From Desulfonatronospira thiodismutans ASO3-1 (GTDB lineage Bacteria > Desulfobacterota > Desulfovibrionia > Desulfovibrionales > Desulfonatronovibrionaceae): a stretch of 64,000 nucleotides of DNA. The translations under genes were made by a program, and so were the position numbers. Shown here in pieces: positions 31,558 through 40,259 of the stretch (the first letter of the stretch is position 1; each line of letters begins with the position of its first letter). A model generated the notes under the pieces. The model did no database searches and was not told the origin of the DNA. It worked only from the letters and a program-made list of their open reading frames with translations. Where the stretch lies: NCBI RefSeq assembly GCF_000174435.1, contig NZ_ACJN02000003.1:1-64000 (forward strand), given 5' to 3'.

Positions 31558-32148
31558 TTATATTTCATGCATTAAAATGTTATTGACTTCCTTGTCTTCT
31601 ATGCCCAAATAACGCATAGTAACCGCAGGGCTGCTGTGATTGAACCTCTTGCACAGCAGCTCATAACCAACTCCATAGTGCACTCTCTGGATGTAGCCGA
31701 AAGTCTTGCGCAGTGTATGGGTGCCGTAGTTGCCCCGGAGGTTGATCTGCCTGCACCAGTCTTTGATCATCCTGTTGGCGTAGCTGACGGTCAGAGGGGC
31801 ATTTCCTTTCTGGCTTTTAAATAGGAAGTCCCCCGGATCAGACATGGTCTGGGACAGATACGTCTGCAGGGCTTTGTGCGTGGCCTTGTTGATGACCAGG
31901 ATGTTTGTCTTGCCTGTTTTCTGCTCCTTAACCCGGATGGTGTCTCCTGGTTTTACACCCTGCACGTCCATGACTTTAAGTTGCAGAAGATCGCCGATCC
32001 TAAGCCCGTTGTTTATGCCCATGGTGAACAGGAGGTGGTCCCTGGGGTTTCCAGATAAAAGTTTCTTGATGGACTTGATGTCTTCCTGGGATCTAATCGG
32101 TTCCACTGTGATGCTGGAACCCTTTTTGGGATGATTTGTGTTTGCCAT
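31558..32148 (-). CDS. Short tyrosine recombinase (catalytic domain only)
   Basis: The 196-residue protein lacks the N-terminal core-binding domain. It has Arg in NGLRIGDLLQL, Lys in KEQKTGKT, HxxR in GTHTLRKTFGY and Tyr in TMRYLGIED. RFNHSS takes the place of the usual LGH, as in XerC-like short recombinases of the Firmicutes phage type. No Shine-Dalgarno site precedes ATG 32148. Confidence 0.75.
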   Translation of the reverse strand: MANTNHPKKGSSITVEPIRSQEDIKSIKKLLSGNPRDHLLFTMGINNGLRIGDLLQLKVMDVQGVKPGDTIRVKEQKTGKTNILVINKATHKALQTYLSQTMSDPGDFLFKSQKGNAPLTVSYANRMIKDWCRQINLRGNYGTHTLRKTFGYIQRVHYGVGYELLCKRFNHSSPAVTMRYLGIEDKEVNNILMHEI

Positions 32149-32418
32149 TTTTAAATACTACCATAACAGTTCATTTATGTCAAGTATAATGATATAAATT
32201 GCATCTTAGTTGGCTAATTTATTTGTGCGTAGAGTGCATAAAAGTCTTTTATTCGTCTTTAAGCTATGATTGGCGTGGGTTAAGGCTGTTTTGAAAAATG
32301 CCAACTTTGTCCTAAAAGTTGGCATTTTGGGGCAATGCTTATATGTTCGTGCTGTGTTTGAGTGTAAATGTAAAAAACATCTTGCCAGCCTTTCTACTTT
32401 CAGATATAGGTCAACCCT

Positions 32419-33424
32419 ATGAGCAAGAAGATTCCAAATGCACATGACATTTGTTTTAAAAGTTTTTTTCAGCCGAGAGGAGTTTGTCCGGGACTTCATC
32501 CAGTACTATCTTCCTGAGGAAATCAAAAAACACCTGGACTTGACAATCATTGAGATTGATATGGAAGGTTATCTGTCTGAGGAATTTAAAGAGTTTTATT
32601 CAGACGTGGTAGCCAAGGTTTATTTCAATGACAGGGTTCACGAGCTGGAACTGTATTTCCTCTTTGAGCACAAAAGCAAGCCGTACAGGTTCACCATACT
32701 GCAGACCCTGAATTACCAAGTGCAGAAATGGATGCGGCTTTTAGTGGAGGGTAAACTCAACCAGCACTTGCCAATTATTGTTCCGGTGGTTATTTATAAT
32801 GGCTATAAGAGTTGGAATTTCAGTGTTCAGTTTGAAGACCTTTTTCAGCTGCCATCTGAGTATTACAAGGATTTCATTCCCCAGTTCCGGCATATTCTGC
32901 ACGATATCGGACAGATGGATGAAGCTTCATTCAAGACGACCACCATAATGGAGATATTTCATCTGCTCTTGAAATACATATATTATCCTGAGCTGGATAC
33001 TAAAATCCATGAAATTTATGATCTTTTGGAAAAATTGCCTGATAACGATAAGCTGACTGATTACCTGTTCATTATTGTCAGATACGTTATGGCTTCTGGT
33101 GCTATTCCAGAGAAGAGACTTCTTGAGCATGCCAAACGTTTTTCAGGGGGTGAGGAAATGATAGGTTTAGCCGCACGAGAAATAGAGGAGCGGGTTGAAC
33201 AAACAAGAAAGCCTTATTGGCAGAAGCAAGCCAAAGTGGAGAACTCTCAAGAAATGCTGATCAAATCCCTAAAAATGAGGTTCGATTTAGTAAGACCGAG
33301 TATCAAAGAGCAAATAAGGTCTATCCAAGATGTAGATACCCTGAACGATCTATTTGAGATGTCTTTCAAGTGCTCCTCTATAGAGGAATTCACCGACCTC
33401 CTAGAAAAGGTAGCAGAAAATTAA
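32419..33424 (+). pseudogene. Rpn-family PD-(D/E)XK protein with a frameshift at a T7 tract
   Basis: ATG 32419 gives MSKKIPNAHDICFKSFF, the expected Rpn N-terminus, but at TTTTTTT (32463-32469) the frame must shift to continue FSREEFVRDFIQYYLPEEIK and the rest. The catalytic core is FYSDVVAKV (Asp) ... YFLFEHKSK (Glu-x-Lys). Rpn proteins are DNA endonucleases implicated in recombination and phage defence. An ATG at 32438 would start the long frame without the first helix. A length change in the T tract could switch the gene on or off. Confidence 0.65.
33158..33424 (+). CDS. Candidate intragenic Rpn C-terminal protein (internal start)
   Basis: ATG 33158 in the Rpn frame follows CAGGGGGTGAGGAA, a plausible ribosome site. 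The 88-residue product starts MIGLAAREIEERVEQTRKPY and consists of the helical C-terminal domain. For E. coli Rpn systems a short in-frame C-terminal product acts as antitoxin. Whether this start is used is inferred from position and the three parallel cases below. Confidence 0.4.
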   Translation: MIGLAAREIEERVEQTRKPYWQKQAKVENSQEMLIKSLKMRFDLVRPSIKEQIRSIQDVDTLNDLFEMSFKCSSIEEFTDLLEKVAEN

Positions 33425-33586
33425 TACAATACTTAGTTTATCCCGCTCTGTAAGCGAATGAATGAGAAAAATATATGGGAACCATTGCTGGAATGTTTAG
33501 AAGAGAAGGGGATGAGAGGACGAAGTCAGAGTATGAAAACAGAATAAAAGAGTTGAAAAATGAATGGTTTGGTCAGGGGCATAAAC

Positions 33587-33871
33587 ATGGAAACCATAGC
33601 AGATATGTTGGAAAAGAGAGGGTATGATAGAGGATATGATACTGCTTATCAAGAAAAGCCGAAATGGGAAAAACAAGCCGAACTGAAAAACGCCCAAGAA
33701 ACCCTCATAGATGTGGCTGGAGACTTCCACGGCCCATTACCGAATTCTCTCCAGGATAAAATCAAAGCTATAGACTCGATTGATAACCTGCGGACTTTAA
33801 CCAGAAAGGTTTACAAAACCCAATCCCTTGAAGAGTTTACTGAGCTCGTAAATCGGGCAGCACAGAATTAA
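33587..33871 (+). CDS. Stand-alone Rpn C-terminal domain protein (RpnS-like)
   Basis: The 94-residue protein METIADMLEKRGYDRGYDTA continues to QAELKNAQETLIDVAGDFHG, nearly the same as the C-terminal domain of 34040-35083 (METLADQW... QAELKNAKETLIDVAGDF). ATG 33560 would add nine residues, and 33587 matches the internal start of the full genes. No nuclease core is present upstream. It is either a remnant or a free antitoxin-like gene. Confidence 0.5.
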   Translation: METIADMLEKRGYDRGYDTAYQEKPKWEKQAELKNAQETLIDVAGDFHGPLPNSLQDKIKAIDSIDNLRTLTRKVYKTQSLEEFTELVNRAAQN

Positions 33872-33896
33872 CCTTTTCTATCCTGCCAGCCCAAAA

Positions 33897-33931
33897 GCCA
33901 CTCTGTCCTTTAGCGGATAGGGTGGTTTTTT
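33897..33931 (+). terminator. Terminator after the RpnS-like gene
   Basis: CCACTCTGTCC at 33898-33908 pairs with GGATAGGGTGG at 33915-33925, then TTTTTT. The same element follows the Rpn gene at 45634. Confidence 0.75.
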
Positions 33932-34039
33932 CCTGATTACCGGCTTTTATGTTTTGTGGTTACATTCCAGGCTCCAACTCTCTGCCGCCTATAGAAATTT
34001 CCCCTTGCCCCCACCTCCAGGATAGATTATATTATCTAT

Positions 34040-35083
34040 ATGTCGACTAAAAGAAACCAAGCTCCACACGAAGGACTGTTCCTGAAGATATTCCAGAATC
34101 TGGATAACGCCAGGCACTTCCTGAAAAAACATATGTCTGAAGAACTCCAGAAACGCTTTGACCTGAATACTCTTCGACTGGAACCTACAACTTATGTGGA
34201 CGAGAAGCTCAAGAAGCACTACTCGGACCTGGTTTTCAGCGTACGATTGATAGGTTATAAAAACCAGTTCGCTAAGATTTACCTGCTTTTTGAGCACAAA
34301 AGTTCTCCTGACCCTTTGACTGGGGTGCAGGTACTCAAGTACATGGCTCTTCAGTGGTTGGATCTCCAGGAGCAGCATATGCTTGTGGATGGCAAGCTTC
34401 CTCCGATTATTCCCATAGTCATCTACCAGGGCCAGGAGGACGATAGAAATATGTGCTCATCTTTTCATGACCTGGTGGAAATGCCCTCGGAGTCATTCAA
34501 AGTCTATATCCCGGACTTTTCCTTTGCCTTTTTTAATGTTCGTGGTATAGATGAGGCCAAGGTTCGAGAGAAGATCCTGCTCAAGTTCTATGTGGAGATA
34601 ATAAAATACCAGAACGACCCCAGTGTAAAAGAGATCCCTCCAAGGCTTGTTCGGGGTCTGATTGAGTCCTTGGGTCACAGAACCGCCTTGGAGTACATTG
34701 ATATTTTCTTTAGGTATCTTGTAAAAAGCACTGGGTATCTGACCCAGGAAGACTATAAAAAGGCTCTGGAATTACTTCCAGAAGGAGGTGAGACTATAAT
34801 GGAAACTTTAGCTGATCAGTGGAAACAGCAGGGCAAGGAAGAGGAAAGGGAAGCAATATTGCTTGAGAAACCTATATGGGAGAGGCAGGCAGAGTTAAAA
34901 AACGCTAAAGAAACCCTCATAGATGTAGCTGGAGACTTCTTTGGCCCTTTACCGAATTCTCTCCAGGATAAAATCAACTCCATAGACTCCATTGATAACC
35001 TGCGGACCTTAACCAGAAAGGTTTACAAAACCCAATCCCTTGAAGAGTTTACTGAGCTTGTAAATCGGGCTACTCAACATTAA
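34040..35083 (+). CDS. Rpn-family PD-(D/E)XK nuclease
   Basis: The 347-residue protein starts MSTKRNQAPHEGLFLKIFQN. The catalytic triad is visible as Asp63 (HYSDLVFSV), Glu85 and Lys87 (LLFEHKSS). The ~250-residue nuclease part is followed by a helical C-terminal domain (residues 254-347). The leader GATAGATTATATTATCTAT runs straight into ATG 34040 with no Shine-Dalgarno site. The 44579 and 47755 copies share this leader. Characterised relatives are DNA endonucleases with phage-defence activity. Confidence 0.85.
   Translation: MSTKRNQAPHEGLFLKIFQNLDNARHFLKKHMSEELQKRFDLNTLRLEPTTYVDEKLKKHYSDLVFSVRLIGYKNQFAKIYLLFEHKSSPDPLTGVQVLKYMALQWLDLQEQHMLVDGKLPPIIPIVIYQGQEDDRNMCSSFHDLVEMPSESFKVYIPDFSFAFFNVRGIDEAKVREKILLKFYVEIIKYQNDPSVKEIPPRLVRGLIESLGHRTALEYIDIFFRYLVKSTGYLTQEDYKKALELLPEGGETIMETLADQWKQQGKEEEREAILLEKPIWERQAELKNAKETLIDVAGDFFGPLPNSLQDKINSIDSIDNLRTLTRKVYKTQSLEEFTELVNRATQH
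34799..35083 (+). CDS. Candidate intragenic RpnS-like antitoxin
   Basis: AAGGAGGTG at 34782-34790 precedes in-frame ATG 34799. The 94-residue product begins METLADQWKQQGKEEEREAI and equals the C-terminal domain. The ribosome site is far stronger than that of the full-length gene and is conserved in three paralogues. It is encoded in the same frame as the nuclease, as described for RpnL/RpnS pairs in E. coli. Confidence 0.6.
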   Translation: METLADQWKQQGKEEEREAILLEKPIWERQAELKNAKETLIDVAGDFFGPLPNSLQDKINSIDSIDNLRTLTRKVYKTQSLEEFTELVNRATQH

Positions 35084-35089
35084 CTGCCA

Positions 35090-35124
35090 AGGTGGCTGTC
35101 CTTAACCAAAAGGATGGCCACCTA
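35090..35124. terminator. Hairpin after the Rpn gene
   Basis: AGGTGGCTGTCC and GGATGGCCACCT form a long stem. It is followed by a weak U tract and probably terminates the Rpn transcript. Confidence 0.55.
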
Positions 35125-35184
35125 TATTTCCGGCTTTTTGAAAAAAGAAAGCTGGTATTCTAAAGATATGACGGAGAATCAACT

Positions 35185-35387
35185 ATGCACGTATTTGCAG
35201 ATGGAATCAGTAAAGTGACTTTGTCGAATGGAAATCTGAGGATCATGCTGACCAACGTGGAGCAGATGATTCCACAGTTGAGGCCGGCACCATGATTATT
35301 CCGGCGAGCCAGGCGAGTAATTTAATGAACGGTTTGGCGAACAGTCTCAAGGAGCTGGAGGGTAGATTGAAAGAGGCCAGGGAGTAG
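35185..35387 (+). pseudogene. Disrupted copy of the small SapC-group protein
   Basis: ATG 35185 follows GGAGAATCAACT. The frame reads MHVFADGISKVTLSNGNLRI as in 17378-17599, then loses bases in the TQSGAD region and shifts. The remaining codons (EAGTMIIPASQASN..., GLANSLKELEGRLKEARE) are recognisable in the other frame. It lies ~470 bp before a giant modular protein gene. Confidence 0.75.
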
Positions 35388-35723
35388 CAGACTTAGCAGT
35401 AACTGATTAAGAGTCAGTAGGGGGTGTCTCTGCAGGCTTTTACCTTCATGCCCTTGCAAATTACACTCACACAAAGCTATCAGGCCTGCTCCCTCTTTTC
35501 ATGGCCATTGTTTGGTTTGCTCTTGTACCGTCTGTTTATTTATGCTTTGGTGGTTATTGTTTACTTGAAGCTTCAAAAAAGTTATGTGGCTAAGACAAGG
35601 AGAATTTAGGCAGCAGATCAGTTTAAAAAACCTTGAACTTTATGGAAATTTAGGGTATATTGCAAACGTAGATTTGTCAGGTTTGGAGAACAAAATGCAC
35701 TTTTGTTTTTTTGATCACAGATT
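35388..35723. other. Intergenic region without a recognisable gene
   Basis: This is mixed sequence between the pseudogene and the duplicated leader. Short open frames exist but have no ribosome sites or family motifs. Confidence 0.4.
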
Positions 35724-35857
35724 AGAGCAAGGCTGGTCCCTGCACCAGGCCTTGGACCTGTCAATAATCTTGGGACATTCACAGGCTTATAGGCCCGTTT
35801 CTGCCTTTTATGGTGGGAGCGGGCTTTTTTTGTAACAAAATCTAATGGGAGGGGCTT
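35724..35857 (+). promoter_or_regulatory. Duplicated structured leader with terminator-like hairpin before the start codon
   Basis: These 134 bp are essentially identical to 40126-40259. AAGGC...GCCTT around the TGGTCCCTGCACCA motif can pair, and GCCCGTTTCTGCC...GGTGGGAGCGGGC forms a stem ending in TTTTTTT. Only ~27 bases later ATG 35858 follows, preceded by GGGAGGGG. A terminator so close to the start suggests attenuation, or the tail of a former upstream gene. Confidence 0.5.
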
Positions 35858-38800
35858 ATGAGTAAAGGCAGAGAGCTAACAGCAATGCTTAATGAGCAGC
35901 TGGAGTTAGGGATGGATCCTTTGGTAAAAGATTTTATGGGTTCCAGGTTTGATAGCGCCTTTTTTGAGGAAGATGAAGATGTTGATCCTTTAGGAGCACA
36001 GCTATATTTGACCAGCTGGGATGATAATGTAGACTTCTTAGATATCCAGAACCTTCAAAACGACCCCGATTTTTCAGGGTATTTTAAAAGTGAGGCTGAG
36101 TTTGATGTCGTGTATACAGTAACGGCAGCTGATGATGGGAGTTCTTTAGACGCAGATAGTGTACGTGAGGAACCTGCTAATTCTGTCCAGTTTGATTTTG
36201 AACCTTTTCCTAATGATGGAGCAACTGTAAGAATTGATAATTTTGGTTCAGAAGATCAACTCAAGACTAATGTAGACATCGATGACGACAAGTATGTCTG
36301 GGATACTCCTGAGAGTGATCAAATCCAGATTGGTTTTGATTGGGAGGAGGTGCCCGATAGCTACCTGGTCTACTTAAGAGGAGTAGATGAAGATCTTGTA
36401 GATGAAGTGTCATCTGCAATAGAGGCTGAGGATTCTACTCAGAAGATAATCAATTTAATAGGACAACATGAAGATTTTTCAACTGACTGGCTAAAACATG
36501 AACTCGACCAGGCAGGACTCTCCATCCAGTCTATAGATGTAACCCCGGAAGAACCTGAGCTAGGCCAGAGATTCACAGTAGATGTAACCCTGGAAGAACT
36601 GGTAGGTGTTGAGACTGAAAATCTGACTGTTAACCTGGCGATAGCTGGTACTGAGATAGATGAGACCATAGAGGTAGACTCACTCCAGGGAGCGCAGGCT
36701 AGTGTTACCTTTGAAGAACTGGTGATAGATGAGGCTGGGGAGTATGCGATTGAGGTTACGGCGGATGCGGATAATGCTGATGCGGTCACTTCCAGTTCGG
36801 TGATCGAGATAACTCCAGAGATTCGTGATGATTTTGCACTTACAGCAGAGCAATACGATTTAACTGATACTGACCTGGAAAATTTGGTTAATCAAGAATT
36901 TGAGCAAGAAGTAGCCATTGCAGACTGGTATGATATAGTTGATAGTTACGAGGAGGAGGGTATCGCTTTATTTGATTCTCTTGGAATGGATCCTGACGGT
37001 ATAAGAAGTGCAGGCGTTTTGCGGGACGGAGAGCAGTTTTATGGTACCGGAGAGTCCAGGGCATATTTTGTTCGATTGGGCGAGGTTTCCGGTAGCTTTA
37101 TGGTTCACGACAGCACAGAAGTAGACGGGTTGCCTTTGAACTTAGGATCATGGGATGTGACAAATCATGTGCTTGTCGAGTTAGATGTTGACGATCCTCC
37201 TGCCCAAATATCTGTAGATAACATAGAGATAGATCCATCCAGTCCTTCAGTAGGCGAGGATTTTACAATTGATGCTACAGTTTCCGAGATCGCCGGTGTT
37301 GAGACCGAGGATTTGGCAGTTTTACTGACTATCCATGATGAAGATGGCAGGGGTGTGTTGGGTAAATATAAATATCCCGGAGAGATTCGGGGGGAAAGCA
37401 TCGATGTGGAATTTGACACTTTAGATGACGGCAGTTCGATAAGTTTGGATGATCCCGGTGAGTATGAGGTCGTGGTAAGTGCTCAAGCTGAAAACGCTGA
37501 TCCGGATTTTGATTATGATTCAACATTTTTTACTGTTTACGAGGAAGGATATTCCCAGCTATTAATTGATTATGTGGAGGTAAATCCGTCCTCTTCTTCA
37601 GTGGGTGAGGAACTTACAGTTAATTTTGGAGTTTCCGAGATCGCCGGGGTAGAGACCGAGGATTTGGAAGTTATTCTAAATATTTATGATGAGAATGGCA
37701 ATATGATGGGTTCGAACTTTACAAGGCCCGGAGAACTACAGGATGAAAGCATCGATGTGGAATTTGATACTTTCATTGACGGCAGTTCGATAAGTTTGGA
37801 TGATCCCGGTGAGTATGAGGTCGTGGTAAGTGCTCAAGCTGAAAACGCTGATCCGGATTATGATTATGATTCAACATATTTTACTGTTCGCTCGGACTCG
37901 ATACCCGATACAATAACTGTTGAAAAGCACGAGCTTTATGAAGCTGCCTCTGACGGGTCATTTACTGTTGAAAGACACAATACAGAGTATACCTTTTGGA
38001 AATCTGATAAAAATATCGATACCTCCAATATTACAAACATGTCAGAGCTTTTCGCTGGTACGGATTTTGATGAAGACATAGGTCACTGGGATGTATCCAA
38101 TGTCACGGACATGAGCTACATGTTTTATAATGCCTATAACTTCAACAATGGCGGCAGTGGAAGCATTGATGAATGGAATGTATCCAAGGTTACGGATATG
38201 AGCGGCATGTTCCAAAATTCTAACTTAAGGCAGGATATTGGAAGTTGGGATGTATCCAGTGTTGAGTATATGAACTGGATGTTTCATGATGCCGAGCATT
38301 TTGGTCATAGCATGTTTAACGATACAATCGGAGACTGGGATGTATCCAATGTTCAAGGGATGAGTGGTATGTTTTGGGGAGCTAACGTGTTCGATCAGGA
38401 TATAGGAAACTGGGATGTATCCAATGTTGAATACATGTATGCTATGTTCTATCAAACTATATTTGATCAGGATATAAGCGACTGGGATGTGTCAAACGTG
38501 GAAAATATGGTGTGGATGTTTGGCCATAGCGATTTTTATCAGGATATTTCGGGCTGGTCCGTTCCTGAAATAAGTGAAGAACCACAATATTTTGCTTATG
38601 GATCACCTCTGGAGGGCAAAGAAGAGTGGCATCCGCAGTGGGGGGGAAACCCCTACCTGGACGATCTCGTATTCACTGAAACCACTGGCAGCGAAAATTC
38701 AGAGCACCAAATCTACGAAGCCAGCGAGCTGGGCATGACCTTCAGCTACCAGGAAAAGCTACCTCTGGAGGAGGATCTGGACCTGGATGCATTTGTTATT

Positions 38801-39085
38801 CAGATCAGCGATGTCGAAGGCAATCTGGAGAATATCGGTATAGACAGCGCTGACGTGGATGGTGCTCACCTCACCCTGAACTTCTCGGATGAGCTCAACC
38901 TGGAATGGAACGGCGAACAATACGTCATGTTCAGCGAAGATTGGGAACTGACCGCTGAGTCCTTGGATGATTTCGGAGTGGCTGTGGACTACGAGGATGG
39001 CAACATTTCGGATCAGGAGGACTTCAATAAGAAAGTTGATCTCCAGGGCATTGCCCAGGAGTTTGAAGAACTCTGCGTTGCATAG
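35858..39085 (+). CDS. Giant acidic modular protein with CARDB-like and DUF285 repeats
   Basis: This 1,075-residue, very acidic protein has no signal peptide. Residues 1-~230 form a unique N-terminal region shared with the protein at 40260. A CARDB-like beta domain follows (~230-320; LSIQSIDVTPEEPELGQRFT). After a unique part come two tandem CARDB-like repeats (~460-690; each with SEIAGVETEDL and SISLDDPGEYEVVVSAQAEN). Residues ~690-920 are DUF285/BspA-like repeats built on DIGxWDVSNVxxMxxMF. The last ~150 residues are unrecognised. The architecture is that of surface or secreted adhesins. The export route is unknown. Confidence 0.75.
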   Translation: MSKGRELTAMLNEQLELGMDPLVKDFMGSRFDSAFFEEDEDVDPLGAQLYLTSWDDNVDFLDIQNLQNDPDFSGYFKSEAEFDVVYTVTAADDGSSLDADSVREEPANSVQFDFEPFPNDGATVRIDNFGSEDQLKTNVDIDDDKYVWDTPESDQIQIGFDWEEVPDSYLVYLRGVDEDLVDEVSSAIEAEDSTQKIINLIGQHEDFSTDWLKHELDQAGLSIQSIDVTPEEPELGQRFTVDVTLEELVGVETENLTVNLAIAGTEIDETIEVDSLQGAQASVTFEELVIDEAGEYAIEVTADADNADAVTSSSVIEITPEIRDDFALTAEQYDLTDTDLENLVNQEFEQEVAIADWYDIVDSYEEEGIALFDSLGMDPDGIRSAGVLRDGEQFYGTGESRAYFVRLGEVSGSFMVHDSTEVDGLPLNLGSWDVTNHVLVELDVDDPPAQISVDNIEIDPSSPSVGEDFTIDATVSEIAGVETEDLAVLLTIHDEDGRGVLGKYKYPGEIRGESIDVEFDTLDDGSSISLDDPGEYEVVVSAQAENADPDFDYDSTFFTVYEEGYSQLLIDYVEVNPSSSSVGEELTVNFGVSEIAGVETEDLEVILNIYDENGNMMGSNFTRPGELQDESIDVEFDTFIDGSSISLDDPGEYEVVVSAQAENADPDYDYDSTYFTVRSDSIPDTITVEKHELYEAASDGSFTVERHNTEYTFWKSDKNIDTSNITNMSELFAGTDFDEDIGHWDVSNVTDMSYMFYNAYNFNNGGSGSIDEWNVSKVTDMSGMFQNSNLRQDIGSWDVSSVEYMNWMFHDAEHFGHSMFNDTIGDWDVSNVQGMSGMFWGANVFDQDIGNWDVSNVEYMYAMFYQTIFDQDISDWDVSNVENMVWMFGHSDFYQDISGWSVPEISEEPQYFAYGSPLEGKEEWHPQWGGNPYLDDLVFTETTGSENSEHQIYEASELGMTFSYQEKLPLEEDLDLDAFVIQISDVEGNLENIGIDSADVDGAHLTLNFSDELNLEWNGEQYVMFSEDWELTAESLDDFGVAVDYEDGNISDQEDFNKKVDLQGIAQEFEELCVA

Positions 39086-39275
39086 TTAAGGTGGATGAGT
39101 ATGGCCTCAAATCTTGCGTCGACAAGCGACTTTTGGAGATGATCTTTAGTCACCCGTATTCACTTAGTTGGGCAGTGATCTTCTACAGGAAGAAAGACAG
39201 GCTGAGGCATTACCTTGGATACTGGGCTGTGCTGTGAACAAGAGCTACAGTCAACAAATCCAAAGATGACCGATG

Positions 39276-39500
39276 ATGCACGTATTTGCAGATGGTATTT
39301 TCGAAAGTGACTTTGTCGAATGGAAATTTGAGGATTAAACTTACCCAAAGAGGTGCAGATGATTCCACAGTTGAGGCCGGAACCATGATTATTTTGCTTC
39401 TCAAGCCAGTAACTTCCTGAACGGTTTGGCGAACAGTCTCAGGGAGCTGGATGAAAAGCTTAAGGCGGTGAGAGAGGAAGAACGGGAAGAGATCGAAGAG
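39276..39500 (+). pseudogene. Second disrupted copy of the small SapC-group protein
   Basis: ATG 39276 reads MHVFADGIF..., where one extra T shifts the frame. Later frames still encode VTLSNGNLRIKLTQRGADDS and EAGTMII, then FLNGLANSLRELDEKLKAVR. The end merges into LSALIRKFGDIF, the same segment that truncates the Phd-like gene at 20490. Confidence 0.7.
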
Positions 39501-39539
39501 CTTAGTGCGCTGATTCGTAAGTTTGGTGATATATTTTAT

Positions 39540-39814
39540 CGTTGGTTTTTCAAGCGCACATCAACATACCTAAATGCCTGGGCGGTTAGAATAAGAAGCA
39601 GGCTGCATAACCTGCAAAAGACACCAGGAAGGCCTTACATCCCAAGGTCTTCCTGGCAAGCTCAATCAATAATCTGAGATGTTATCGGGAAAAAAGTAAA
39701 ACTTGGACATTTGGCTCATCCTGAATCTTTTAAAAATCAGGTGGATTAGGAAAGAAAAATAATTGCTTTACAACCATATCAATTTAAGGATAACTCTGCT
39801 GGCTTTTTTACTGC
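39540..39814. other. Intergenic region with a short hairpin
   Basis: CCAGGAAGGCCTTACATCCC...AGGTCTTCCTGG at about 39621-39655 can form a hairpin. No gene is recognised. Confidence 0.35.
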
Positions 39815-39920
39815 GCCCTCACATCCTTATAAATAGCCCTCACAGCCCCACACAGAGCTTCCAGCTTTTTATCCGATCCCTTTTTCCTCGTCTTTTTTCT
39901 TTCAGGGCATTTAAAAAGAT
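39815..39920 (-). pseudogene. Unidentified gene fragment (DKKLEALC peptide), second copy
   Basis: The minus strand encodes KTRKKGSDKKLEALCGAVRA then IYKDVRAQ and a stop. It matches the fragment at 19935-20010, indicating a repeated, decayed gene family of unknown function. Confidence 0.35.
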
Positions 39921-40125
39921 GTGCCTGCAAAAGTCCATTTTGTACCAGACAGAGGTAGCCAAGCGATTGTGAATTTCCAGACAGGCTATTTATCGGGCTT
40001 TGAAGGATAGGAAGGCTGAATAACCACCTCATTCAGGTAGGTTGAAAAAGACATTGCGTTTTATGAATATTTACAGTATGCTTTAATTAAATTAAGGAGC
40101 ATTGTGTGTTTTTAAACCATTTTAC

Positions 40126-40259
40126 AGAGCAAGGCTGGTCCCTGCACCAGGCCTTGGACCTGTCAATAATCTTGGGACATTCACAGGCTTATAGGCCCGT
40201 TTCTGCCTTTTATGGTGGGAGCGGGCTTTTTTTGTAACAAAATCTAATGGGAGGGGCTT
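40126..40259 (+). promoter_or_regulatory. Duplicated structured leader, second copy
   Basis: It is essentially identical to 35724-35857, including the GCCCG...CGGGC-T7 hairpin and the GGGAGGGG ribosome site before ATG 40260. The upstream sequence differs, so the duplication starts at AGAGC. Confidence 0.5.
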
